Source: Aliishimia sp965656085
Lineage (GTDB): Bacteria; Pseudomonadota; Alphaproteobacteria; Rhodobacterales; Rhodobacteraceae
Assembly (NCBI GenBank): GCA_965656085.1
Contig: CBFHJA010000023.1
Location: 1-64,000 of the forward strand
Direction of reading: 5' to 3'
DNA length: 64,000 nucleotides
A model generated the notes under the pieces. The model saw only the letters and a list, made by a program, of their open reading frames with translations, was not told the origin of the DNA and searched no databases. The translations under genes and the position numbers were made by a program. Shown piece after piece: positions 1-7,344 of this stretch (position 1 is the stretch's first letter; each line of letters begins with the position of its first letter).

Positions 1-71
1 ACGCTCCGCGCAACGTAACCAGAAGTAGAACTGAAGGGGAAGCCGGAATCGATGCGAATTGGCGTCAGGTC

Positions 72-710
72 CTAGTCGGCAGCCCGTTCCATAAGCTCGT
101 CGATGACTTTCTCCCATAAATCGGGCGGTTGCGCCCCGGGAACGGCGTGCTGACCCGCGACGATGAAGGTCGGCACCGAGGTGATCCCCATCTTGCGGCT
201 ATGCGCATCGCGCGCTGCAATATCCTCGCGGTCCGCCGCCGAGGCGAGTAGCCGCGCAACCACGGCAGCGTCCATATCTGCGCTGTCGGCCAGATCGGCG
301 AGCACTTCGGCCGCGCCGATATCGCGCCCTTCGACGAAATAAGCCTCGAACAGCGCGTCCACGATCTGCGTCTGCTTCTGCTCGATCCCCGCCCAATGGA
401 TCAGGCGGTGCGCATCAAGCGTGTTCGGCGTGCGCTCGATCCCCTCGAAATTGATCGTCAGGCCAGCGGCCTCTGCATGTTCCACTACCGGCGCATAGGC
501 TTTCACGGCCCCTTCCTTACCACCGAATTTGGCCTCGAGATACGCGCGGCGGTCCATGCCCCCGGCCGGCATGTCGGGATTGAGCTGAAACGGATGCCAT
601 TCGATGGTGAAGGGGTGATCTGGACGGGCGGCCAGCGCGGTGTCGAGTTGTGTCTTGCCGATGTAGCACCAGGGGCAAATCGGGTCAGACATGATATCAA
701 GTTTGATCAT
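72..710 (-). CDS. DsbA-family oxidoreductase (FrnE-like)
   Basis: A 212-residue thioredoxin-fold protein of the DsbA/FrnE family, which catalyses dithiol-disulfide exchange, probably in the cytoplasm because no signal peptide is present. The CPWC active site is at residues 12-15 in the context SDPICPWCYIG, and the cis-proline loop is visible near the C-terminus (GITSVPTFIV). The start at 710 is preceded by GGAGA and lies 14 nt inside the 3' end of the acyl-CoA ligase gene, so the two are probably translationally coupled. The partner substrate cannot be named. A 2-hydroxychromene-2-carboxylate isomerase relative is less likely because both cysteines are present. Confidence 0.85.
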   Translation of the reverse strand: MIKLDIMSDPICPWCYIGKTQLDTALAARPDHPFTIEWHPFQLNPDMPAGGMDRRAYLEAKFGGKEGAVKAYAPVVEHAEAAGLTINFEGIERTPNTLDAHRLIHWAGIEQKQTQIVDALFEAYFVEGRDIGAAEVLADLADSADMDAAVVARLLASAADREDIAARDAHSRKMGITSVPTFIVAGQHAVPGAQPPDLWEKVIDELMERAAD

Positions 711-2226
711 TGTCTCTCCAAAGCGTTTGCAACGCGGCGCGGGCGAGCTTGCCATTCGGCCCGGTGGGCAGCGCGTCGATATGGATATAGTCCTTGGGCT
801 GCTTGTAGGCGGCCAGACGGGAAGATGCAAAAGCGCGCATTGCCTCGGGATCACCGGGCGCAGGGGCGGTGTAAAAGCACATGATCACGCGCACATCTGG
901 CTTCACCTCTATATCGGTCACCGCGAGGGTCTCTGCATCCGGCAAGCCTGCGAGCGCGGCTTCGACTTCCAGCGGCGAGACCCGAAAGCCGCCGGCGTTC
1001 ATCATGTCATCCCGCCGCCCCAGATAGGTGATCCAGCCATCCGGATCCATCGACGCATGATCGCCGGTCAGAAACCAGTCGCCGCTGAACTTGTCGCGCG
1101 TGGCTTCGGGCGCGTTCACATAGCCGCGCATCAGACCGGGGTCGGAGCGATGCACGGCGATTGTGCCGTCTTCGCCAAGTGGAACCGGGGCCCCGTTGCT
1201 GTCCAGAAGCGCGATTCGGCGGCCGGTCTGGGGCCGGCCCGTGGTGCCCTCCGGCACGGCAGCGCCGGGCGGCGCGGAGATGAAGGTGGAGCATTCGGAC
1301 ATACCGTAGGCTTCGAGTACGGGGGTGCCGGTGACGTCTGCCCAAAGCCTGCGCACCGTTGGACTGAGTTTCTCGCCAGCCGAGAGCCCGTGCCGCAAGG
1401 CGGGGGTGCTCCAGTTCATGTCTTGCGTGAGGAACTTTCGGTAAACACCCGGTGCAGCGGCAAAAATTGTTGCCTCATGCTCGGTAACAAGGCGCGGTAG
1501 CGCCTCCGGAGCCGTGCCGGGCGCCGGGATAAGCGCAGTCCCGCCCACACTCCACGGATCCATCAACCCGGTGCCCATCGTGTAGGTCCAGTTGAAGGCA
1601 CCGGCATGAAGCACACGGTCGTCGGCGCGCAGCCCATACCAGCCGTCATGCATCATGCGCCGGGCCCAGATCGCCCGGTGCGCATGCTCGACCGCCCGGG
1701 GCGTGCCGGACGTGCCGGACGTGTACACGATATAGGCCGGGCGCTCGGGATCGCCGAGCACGTATTCAGCACCTGGCAGGTGCATCATCCGCTGCAAATC
1801 GGCCAGTGGAATGCTCTGGGGATGCGGCGCGCTGGCGATCCCATCCTCGGTTAGAACCGCTGCAGGCGCAAGTTCCGCGATGATCGACGCGACCTCGGTG
1901 CTGGTGAGTTGTGGCGAGGTCGGCACCGGCACCATGTTGGCGGCAATCGCTCCGAGATAGGCGAGCGGGTATTCCGGGCGGTTGCCAAGGCGCAGAACGA
2001 TCCGCGCGCCGGGCCCAAACCCGCGCGCCATGAGCCCCGCCGCGATGCCCCGCACGGCAGCTTCCAGCTCTGCAAAGGTCCAGTCCTGCCGGGCGCTATG
2101 CGCGAGCACGGACAGCGCGTGTTTGTCCGGTGTACGGGTCCCGGCGGCCAGCACATAGGCGGCCATATTGAAGGGCGCAGGGCAGGGCGGCGGCGGGCCG
2201 GCATCAAAGAGCGAGACAGAGACCAT
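697..2226 (-). CDS. AMP-dependent acyl-CoA synthetase/ligase (ANL superfamily)
   Basis: A 509-residue adenylate-forming enzyme that would activate a carboxylic acid to acyl-AMP and then acyl-CoA. The P-loop motif reads YTSGTSGTPRA, with Arg where Lys is usual. The A5 motif EAYGMSE, the A7 motif LTGDHASMDPDGW and the hinge YLGRRDD follow, and the C-terminal catalytic Lys lies in PTGPNGKLARA. The start MVSVSLF at 2226 was chosen because upstream residues look non-coding and would run into the divergent regulator. It overlaps the FrnE-like gene downstream. The substrate is not evident; short aliphatic or aromatic acids are possible. The divergent XRE-cupin gene is a likely regulator. Confidence 0.85.
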   Translation of the reverse strand: MVSVSLFDAGPPPPCPAPFNMAAYVLAAGTRTPDKHALSVLAHSARQDWTFAELEAAVRGIAAGLMARGFGPGARIVLRLGNRPEYPLAYLGAIAANMVPVPTSPQLTSTEVASIIAELAPAAVLTEDGIASAPHPQSIPLADLQRMMHLPGAEYVLGDPERPAYIVYTSGTSGTPRAVEHAHRAIWARRMMHDGWYGLRADDRVLHAGAFNWTYTMGTGLMDPWSVGGTALIPAPGTAPEALPRLVTEHEATIFAAAPGVYRKFLTQDMNWSTPALRHGLSAGEKLSPTVRRLWADVTGTPVLEAYGMSECSTFISAPPGAAVPEGTTGRPQTGRRIALLDSNGAPVPLGEDGTIAVHRSDPGLMRGYVNAPEATRDKFSGDWFLTGDHASMDPDGWITYLGRRDDMMNAGGFRVSPLEVEAALAGLPDAETLAVTDIEVKPDVRVIMCFYTAPAPGDPEAMRAFASSRLAAYKQPKDYIHIDALPTGPNGKLARAALQTLWRDNDQT

Positions 2227-2292
2227 GATAGGGCGCGTATCGCGTTGCGATGCGGCTTGCAAGTTTCCGCACACGCTGCGAAAAGCTTGTCC

Positions 2293-2916
2293 ATGCAAGC
2301 CTCTGATCCGAAATCACTGATCCGTATCGCGCGGGAAGCCGGGCCGAGTGAAACCGGGGAACCGCTGGATCTGGGCGCTCGTGTGCGTGCCTTGCGCAAG
2401 GCGCGTGACTGGACGCTGGAGCAGGCTGCGCGGCAGGCTGGGCTGGCGCGTTCGACATTGTCGAAAATTGAGAACGGGCAGATGTCGCCCACATATGACG
2501 CGCTGAAAAAGCTTGCGGTCGGCCTCGAGATTTCCGTTCCGCAACTCTTTACGCCGCCCGAACAGGGGCAAGTTGGTGGCCGGATGGCAGTGACCGAGGC
2601 CGGCAGCGGCAATGCGGTGGCCACGGCGACCTATGAGCATGAGCTTTTGGCCGAAACCCTCACCAAGAAGCAGATGCTCCCCTATCGCGCGCGCGTCCGG
2701 GCGCGGTCCATGGACGAGTTCGACGGTTGGGTGCGCCATGGCGGGGAGGAATTCCTCTATGTGCTCACCGGCGTGATCCGGCTCTACACCGAGTACTACG
2801 AGCCCATCGAAATGCGCCGGGGCGATAGCGCCTATTACGACGCGACCATGGGGCATAACGTGGTGTCTGTCTCTCAGGAAGACGCCACGATCTTGTGGGT
2901 CACCTCACTGGCATAG
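2293..2916 (+). CDS. XRE-family regulator with C-terminal cupin domain
   Basis: A 207-residue transcription factor. Residues about 28-83 form an XRE helix-turn-helix (LGARVRALRKARDWTLEQAA, then LARSTLSKIENG). The C-terminal half is a cupin_2 sensor domain (GGEEFLYVLTG, then RRGDSAYYDATMGHNV). Such proteins usually bind a small metabolite in the cupin and control adjacent catabolic genes. The gene starts 66 bp from the divergent acyl-CoA ligase, so that ligase-frnE unit is the obvious target. Its 3' end overlaps the convergent small gene by 43 nt. Confidence 0.9.
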   Translation: MQASDPKSLIRIAREAGPSETGEPLDLGARVRALRKARDWTLEQAARQAGLARSTLSKIENGQMSPTYDALKKLAVGLEISVPQLFTPPEQGQVGGRMAVTEAGSGNAVATATYEHELLAETLTKKQMLPYRARVRARSMDEFDGWVRHGGEEFLYVLTGVIRLYTEYYEPIEMRRGDSAYYDATMGHNVVSVSQEDATILWVTSLA

Positions 2917-3125
2917 TGCGCAGTGCCGCGTGCCATCAAGGCGACATCATCGAGCAATTCGGCTGCTTCGGACAGCGTCAGATCGTGCCGGTCGGCCAAG
3001 TCCATCAGGAAAGTCGTCAAATCCGACAGGCTGTGGGGCTGAGACAGCTCACCAGCATGCGGAAAGACGTCGGCCAACCGTGCTGTGGCATCCGCCCAGT
3101 TGTCAGTCAGGAACGTCCAGGTCAT
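2874..3125 (-). CDS. Small hypothetical protein
   Basis: An 83-residue acidic protein beginning MTWTFLTDNWADAT. I do not recognise the family. The start at 3125 has a GGGAG ribosome-binding site 6 nt upstream, which supports expression. There is no membrane segment or signal peptide, and the second half is helical and rich in Asp, Leu and Ala. The 3' end overlaps the XRE regulator gene tail to tail by 43 nt, so antisense interference between the transcripts is possible. Confidence 0.55.
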   Translation of the reverse strand: MTWTFLTDNWADATARLADVFPHAGELSQPHSLSDLTTFLMDLADRHDLTLSEAAELLDDVALMARGTAHYASEVTHKIVASS

Positions 3126-3285
3126 CAGGTCTCCCTTTTGCTGCGCTCTGACGTCACTTTCGCCGAGCATCCCTTAAGCTAGGGTAAACCTGCCGCCTGA
3201 ACCGCTGTGTCCTTTGCGCGCCGCGACAATTTGTGTCAGCCCGGCCGGTGCTCTGTCGCTGATGCTCCGGCAAACATGCCCAGGA

Positions 3286-5124
3286 TCAGTCTTCATACCA
3301 CCAATGCTGCGGCATATATTCGGGGCCGTCGCCATAGATCGGTGTGAGTTTGGGGCGACGCATCTGCCGAATATGGGCGATCCGGTCCCGGTCGAAACTG
3401 GCGAAAGGGATCACGTATCGCCCAGCCGTCAGCAGCCGGTCGAGCGCGCGGATGGCGGCTGTGAACTCTTCGGGTTCGGTCTGGCGCAGCATCGTGTCGA
3501 TCATCGCGTCTACCGCCGGGTCCGATATCCCGGGCAAGTTGCGCGAGCCCTCTTGTGCAGCGGCCTCAGATCCCCAGTAAAAACGCTGTTCAGTGCCCGG
3601 TGAGAGCGACAGGGCGCGGCGGAACGAGATGAGGTCGAAGTCGAACTGCGCGCTGCGTTCGACGAATTGCGCATTGTCGACCCGTTCGATGCGCAAATCT
3701 ATGCCCAATCGTTCCAGCGCCTGTTCATAGATTTCCGCAATGGCCTGATCGGTGCGGTTGTTCTTGTCGAGCAGGAGCGTCAGCGTCAGCGCTGCACCGT
3801 CGGGCCCGGTCATGACCCCATCCTGTGGGGCATAGCCTGCCGCCTCCAGTTGCCTCAGAGCGATGCGGATCCCGCGCCGGTTGCGCAGTGATCCATCCGA
3901 AGTGGGCAGGCTGTAGCCCTGCAGCGTTCCGGCGGGCAGTGCGGCTGCGAAGGAAGTGAGCAACTCCGCCACGCGCCCCTCTGCCGGTCCGGCGCGATAG
4001 GCAAGCTCGGAGCCTGAAAAATAGGAGGTGATGCGGGGCTGCACACCGCCTGTCAGCGTATCGTTGATATATTCGAAATTGAACGCGTGGAGCAGGGCGT
4101 CCCGGACCCGCCAGTCATCGAGCGGTGCGCGCCGGGTATTGAAGGCAAAGCCCGTCATGCCCGAGGGCTTGGCATTTGACAGCTCGGTCTTGACGATGTC
4201 GCCTCGGGACACGGCGGGAAAGTCATATTGGCTTGCCCAGCGTTCGGCGTTGAATTCGCGCATGGCAGATAACTCGCCCGCCTTGAAGGCTTCCAGCAGC
4301 ACCGTCCCATCTGCGTAGAAATCGAGAACGATCTCGTCAAAGTTATGCGTGCCGCGCCGGACCGGAACGTCCGCGCCCCAATAGTCGGCATCGCGTTCGA
4401 GCACCACACGTCGCCCGGGCTCGTAGCTGGCAACGACATAGGGGCCCGCTCCGATCGGAATATCGTCGAGCCCGGCTTCGGTGAAATCGCGCCCGTCCCA
4501 CTGAGCCTTGCTGAGTATGGGCCGCAGGCCAGCGATGAGCGCCAGTTCGCGGTTCTGCCCGGTGAACGTGAGGCGTACAGTGCGGGCCCCGGTCTGCTCG
4601 ATAGACTCGATTTGCCGCCAAAGCCCATGATACCTTGGATGCCCAACGGTCCCGAGCGTTTCATAGGACCAGATGACATCCTCGACAGTGACGGGCGTTC
4701 CGTCCGAGAACCGCGCTTCAGGGCGCAGGGTGAAGGCAACCCATGACCGGTCCGGCGGGGTGGTGACGGTTTCGGCGATCAGACCATAGAGCGTGAAGGG
4801 TTCGTCCCATGAGCGCGCCATCAGACTGTCATGAGTCAGAAAGCGCAATTGCCACGGGACCGTGCCGCGCCGCAGGTAGGGGTTGAGGCTGTCGAAGCCG
4901 CCGGTGTTGCCGAGGACGATCCGGCCGCCTTTGGGGGCGGTGGGGTTGGAATAGGGCAGCGCGGTGAATCCTTCGGGCAGAGCAGGGGCGCCGTACATTG
5001 CGATGCCGTGGCGCGGCTCGGGCGCTGATTCTGCGGCAGCGCTGCATGGGCTCAGAATCACCCCGGCAGCCAGCAGAATCGCACCCGCCCGGCGGCGCAG
5101 GGCGTGGAAATAATCTAAACTCAT
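3286..5124 (-). CDS. ABC transporter extracellular solute-binding protein, family 5 (YejA-like)
   Basis: A 612-residue periplasmic peptide-type binding protein (SBP_bac_5). The start MSLDYFHAL at 5124 gives a good signal peptide: a basic stretch RRRAG, a hydrophobic core and a cleavage region SAAAES. Family landmarks include GGRIVLGNTGGFDSLNPY near the mature N-terminus, WSYETLG and IGAGPYVV. The size and the HGIAMYG start resemble YejA-type proteins that bind oligopeptides or modified peptides. No permease or ATPase genes are adjacent, so it is either an orphan receptor sharing a transporter elsewhere or a relic of a split operon. A longer start at 5193 is open but lacks support. Confidence 0.88.
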   Translation of the reverse strand: MSLDYFHALRRRAGAILLAAGVILSPCSAAAESAPEPRHGIAMYGAPALPEGFTALPYSNPTAPKGGRIVLGNTGGFDSLNPYLRRGTVPWQLRFLTHDSLMARSWDEPFTLYGLIAETVTTPPDRSWVAFTLRPEARFSDGTPVTVEDVIWSYETLGTVGHPRYHGLWRQIESIEQTGARTVRLTFTGQNRELALIAGLRPILSKAQWDGRDFTEAGLDDIPIGAGPYVVASYEPGRRVVLERDADYWGADVPVRRGTHNFDEIVLDFYADGTVLLEAFKAGELSAMREFNAERWASQYDFPAVSRGDIVKTELSNAKPSGMTGFAFNTRRAPLDDWRVRDALLHAFNFEYINDTLTGGVQPRITSYFSGSELAYRAGPAEGRVAELLTSFAAALPAGTLQGYSLPTSDGSLRNRRGIRIALRQLEAAGYAPQDGVMTGPDGAALTLTLLLDKNNRTDQAIAEIYEQALERLGIDLRIERVDNAQFVERSAQFDFDLISFRRALSLSPGTEQRFYWGSEAAAQEGSRNLPGISDPAVDAMIDTMLRQTEPEEFTAAIRALDRLLTAGRYVIPFASFDRDRIAHIRQMRRPKLTPIYGDGPEYMPQHWWYED

Positions 5125-5202
5125 TTTGGCAACAATCCCGCTCTTGCCTTGTTTTATTGAGGCTAAAATACGCGGGCTTGCCTGATATTTCAAACTTTTA
5201 CC

Positions 5203-5231
5203 TTGGACAGCGGCCTGAAATTGCTTATAAG
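5203..5231 (+). promoter_or_regulatory. Sigma-70-type promoter for putative small RNA
   Basis: TTGGAC at 5203-5208 and TATAAG at 5226-5231 are separated by exactly 17 nt. The promoter points away from the binding-protein gene and toward the hairpin and terminator at 5248-5313. No credible coding region follows on this strand. Transcription would start near 5238. Confidence 0.5.
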
Positions 5232-5237
5232 GGATTC

Positions 5238-5313
5238 ACTGCTCGATAGGTTTCTTGCCTGTATGAAACCTGCCTCAATAACTCAACGCCGGCTTCGTGC
5301 CGGCGTTTTTTTT
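5238..5313 (+). ncRNA. Putative small RNA, about 76 nt
   Basis: The inferred transcript starts about 7 nt after the -10 element. It contains a 7-bp hairpin (AGGTTTC 5248-5254 pairing with GAAACCT 5265-5271, loop TTGCCTGTAT), then a short single-stranded linker, then a strong Rho-independent terminator hairpin with eight T residues. This is the normal architecture of a bacterial trans-acting sRNA. I cannot match it to a named Rhodobacteraceae sRNA. The exact 5' end is an estimate from the promoter. Confidence 0.5.
5285..5313 (+). terminator. Rho-independent terminator
   Basis: Perfect 9-bp stem AACGCCGGC/GCCGGCGTT with a 5-nt TTCGT loop, running straight into a T tract. There is no protein gene upstream on this strand, so it most likely ends the small RNA transcript. 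Confidence 0.85.
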
Positions 5314-5394
5314 GTCTTCGTGAATATCGGGTATCCAGAGCGCACGGGGCGTAAGGCCCCTCAGACTGGCGCGGAATACATCGTATGGCTCGGC

Positions 5395-5424
5395 GTACAT
5401 ACGCTGTACATACTCTGTACATAC
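5395..5424. repeat. Three phased GTACATAC direct repeats
   Basis: GTACATAC occurs at 5395-5402, 5406-5413 and 5417-5424, a constant 11-bp period, about one helical turn. An inverted related element CGTATGGC lies at 5382-5389. The spacing suggests binding of a protein on one face of the helix, but no regulator is identifiable from the sequence. Confidence 0.6.
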
Positions 5425-5750
5425 GCACGTTCCGCTTACCCCTTGTTAACCGGGCCGGTCGCGTTTTCCGGACAAACACGCGGGCCGGGACCGCGGCATC
5501 GCCAGCCCACAGCGCGGCGCGCCTGCAAAGCTCACATCGAACGGGGGGCTGCCGCGTATCTGGTCATGCACGCCCACCAGATGGGGCGGGTCGCGCAAAT
5601 GGCGTCTGAGATCAGATCGCCCTTGAAGCGGGGCGGACTCGCGCAGCAATCTGCACGCGGGCCAGCGTGCCGCCGCGCGTGCTCACGGTGTCCGGGGTGG
5701 ATGCGCAGTCTCTGCGCACCCGAGTCTTTCGCGTGGTTTGCGGAGCCGGA
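5425..5750. other. Non-coding stretch without recognisable gene
   Basis: GC-rich sequence between the repeat array and the 3' end of the Cache-like gene. The open frames here lack ribosome-binding sites and resemble no family. The only structure seen is a 7-bp hairpin TGCGCAG-TCT-CTGCGCA at 5702-5718, just beyond the convergent gene end, without a T tract. Confidence 0.4.
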
Positions 5751-6320
5751 TCAGAAGAAACCGTCGACGTTGATGCCAAATGTCACCGCACCGATCACCA
5801 TGTTGGTCGCAGGATCGGTGATCGCCATCGACACCTGAGCCTGATAGGTCTGCGTGCTCTCATCCAGCTCAACTTCGGAGACATGCATGGCATCTGCGCC
5901 CATGGGATAGGTTTTCTGAAATTTCGCCTCGTCTCCTTGCCAGTAATCCGACGTGACCCCGGACTGGCCCACATTCAATCCGACCTGATCCATCACGAAG
6001 ACCTCGGTGATCTGGCCACCACTTGCCGCAGTGTGCTCTTGCAGGTGCAGCGAGACCGGACGCGCCAGAATCTCGTCGATCATCGGCATGGTGGTCGTTT
6101 TCAGCTCATCACGCCATTGCGTGTCGAGCGACAGGATCTCCGCTTCGCTCAGCCCGGCATGTTTGGCGTTCTGCGCCTTGATGGCCGAAATCACAACGGG
6201 GGCGGTCACCCATGTTTCGGCCTGCGATACCGCGAAGTCGATCATGGCCGGGGGGGCATCCGCCGCATGGGCGGACAGCGCGGCACCGCTCAGCGCGGCG
6301 CTCAGAAATAAACGTTTCAT
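5751..6320 (-). CDS. Periplasmic Cache (PDC)-like domain protein
   Basis: A 189-residue secreted protein with a clear signal peptide (MKRLFLSAALSGAALSAHA, cleavage before ADAPP) and a good ribosome-binding site GGAGAACC before 6320. The region about 100-185 (EVFVMDQVGLNVGQS, SDYWQGDEAKF, then the closing INVDGFF) resembles a single Cache/PDC ligand-sensing domain. Unlike typical sensors it has no transmembrane anchor or kinase or chemotaxis output module, so it may be a free periplasmic ligand-binding protein or deliver a ligand to another receptor. The family assignment is by pattern only. Confidence 0.6.
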   Translation of the reverse strand: MKRLFLSAALSGAALSAHAADAPPAMIDFAVSQAETWVTAPVVISAIKAQNAKHAGLSEAEILSLDTQWRDELKTTTMPMIDEILARPVSLHLQEHTAASGGQITEVFVMDQVGLNVGQSGVTSDYWQGDEAKFQKTYPMGADAMHVSEVELDESTQTYQAQVSMAITDPATNMVIGAVTFGINVDGFF

Positions 6321-6436
6321 ATGGTTCTCCTCTCTCGAAAAAAGGTGCAGTCTCCTCAGGTGCGTCCGGCCTAGCAGCGAAGCCTTAAGGTTTGGTTTCC
6401 GCCGCACCGTCATTTTCACGGGGTTTTCTTTGCAGA

Positions 6437-6458
6437 TGCAGCATGAAACAATGCTGCA
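6437..6458. promoter_or_regulatory. Inverted repeat upstream of bdhA, possible PhaR operator
   Basis: TGCAGCAT and ATGCTGCA form a perfect 8-bp inverted repeat with a 6-nt spacer, ending 21 nt before the bdhA start. An additional GCAG precedes it. TGCA- and GCAG-rich dyads are typical of PhaR, the PHB-responsive repressor of related bacteria. The link is inferred, not proven. Confidence 0.4.
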
Positions 6459-6479
6459 AAGCCAAGAAAGGAACCGCGT

Positions 6480-7265
6480 ATGGCGTTCGAAACTTCACTG
6501 GCCGGCAAGACGGCCATCATTACCGGGTCGAATTCCGGTATCGGGCTCGGCATCGCTCGGGAGCTTGCCCGCGCTGGCGCCGATGTGGTGCTCAATTCCT
6601 ATACCGACACAGACGAGGATCACGCGCTGGCCAAGGAAATCGCGGACGAAACCGGCGTGTCCGCGCGCTACATTCAGGCCGATATGTCCAAGGGCGACGC
6701 GTGCCGCGCGCTGATCGACGTGGCCGGGGCCTGCGATATCCTCGTGAACAACGCAGGGATTCAGCACGTGGCCGCAATCGACGCGTTCCCGACCGACAAA
6801 TGGGACGCGATCATCGCTATCAATATGTCCTCGGCCTTCCACACCACTGCCGCGGCGTTGCCAATGATGCGCAAAGCGGGCTGGGGCCGGATCATCAACA
6901 TCGCCTCGGCCCATGGGTTGCGTGCCTCGCCGTATAAGTCGGCCTATGTCACCGCCAAGCACGGCGTCGTCGGTATGACAAAGGTTGTCGGGCTGGAGAC
7001 GGCCAAGGAGCCGATCACCTGCAACGCCATCTGCCCGGGCTATGTGCGCACGCCGCTGGTCGAGGGCCAGATCCCCGACACCGCCAAGGAATACGACATC
7101 TCCGAAGAGGAGGCGGTCGAGAAGGTGATCCTCGCCAAGCAGCCCTCAAAGGAATTCGTGACCGTCGAGCAACTGGCTGGGATCGCGCTGTTCCTGTGCT
7201 CGGATGCGGCGTCGCAGATCACCGGAACCTCGATTGCCGCCGATGGCGGCTGGACATCGCAATAG
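6480..7265 (+). CDS. bdhA: D-3-hydroxybutyrate dehydrogenase
   Basis: A 261-residue short-chain dehydrogenase that oxidises (R)-3-hydroxybutyrate to acetoacetate with NAD in the mobilisation of polyhydroxybutyrate. It has the cofactor motif TGSNSGIGLG near residue 15, NNAG, the catalytic Ser in INIASAHG, YVTAK as the Tyr/Lys pair, and the family-typical NAICPGYVRTPLVEGQIPDTA. The ribosome-binding site AAGGAA is in place. It is a single-gene unit that converges on the flavin oxidoreductase gene through a palindromic repeat. A patatin gene nearby may act in the same pathway. Confidence 0.93.
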   Translation: MAFETSLAGKTAIITGSNSGIGLGIARELARAGADVVLNSYTDTDEDHALAKEIADETGVSARYIQADMSKGDACRALIDVAGACDILVNNAGIQHVAAIDAFPTDKWDAIIAINMSSAFHTTAAALPMMRKAGWGRIINIASAHGLRASPYKSAYVTAKHGVVGMTKVVGLETAKEPITCNAICPGYVRTPLVEGQIPDTAKEYDISEEEAVEKVILAKQPSKEFVTVEQLAGIALFLCSDAASQITGTSIAADGGWTSQ

Positions 7266-7282
7266 GTCCGAGCCGGGGCCGG

Positions 7283-7338
7283 GGTGGGCAGATTGCCCAC
7301 CCTGCGGGATGCGGCGTGGTCGGTGGGCGGATTGCCCG
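7283..7338. repeat. GGTGGGCA...TGCCCACC palindromic repeat between convergent genes
   Basis: GGGTGGGCA-GAT-TGCCCACCC is a perfect palindrome. A degenerate second copy, GGTGGGCGGATTGCCCG, follows. It lies between the ends of bdhA and the convergent oxidoreductase gene and could act as a bidirectional terminator. The same element occurs, better preserved and inverted, at 23570-23629. Confidence 0.65.
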
Positions 7339-7344
7339 GTCCCG

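Noticed and set aside
5203..5838. A 211-codon open frame on the plus strand in the gene-poor region
   Set aside because: It runs through the strong terminator at 5285-5313 and into the 3' end of the opposite gene. There is no family pattern. The region is better explained as a small RNA plus non-coding DNA.
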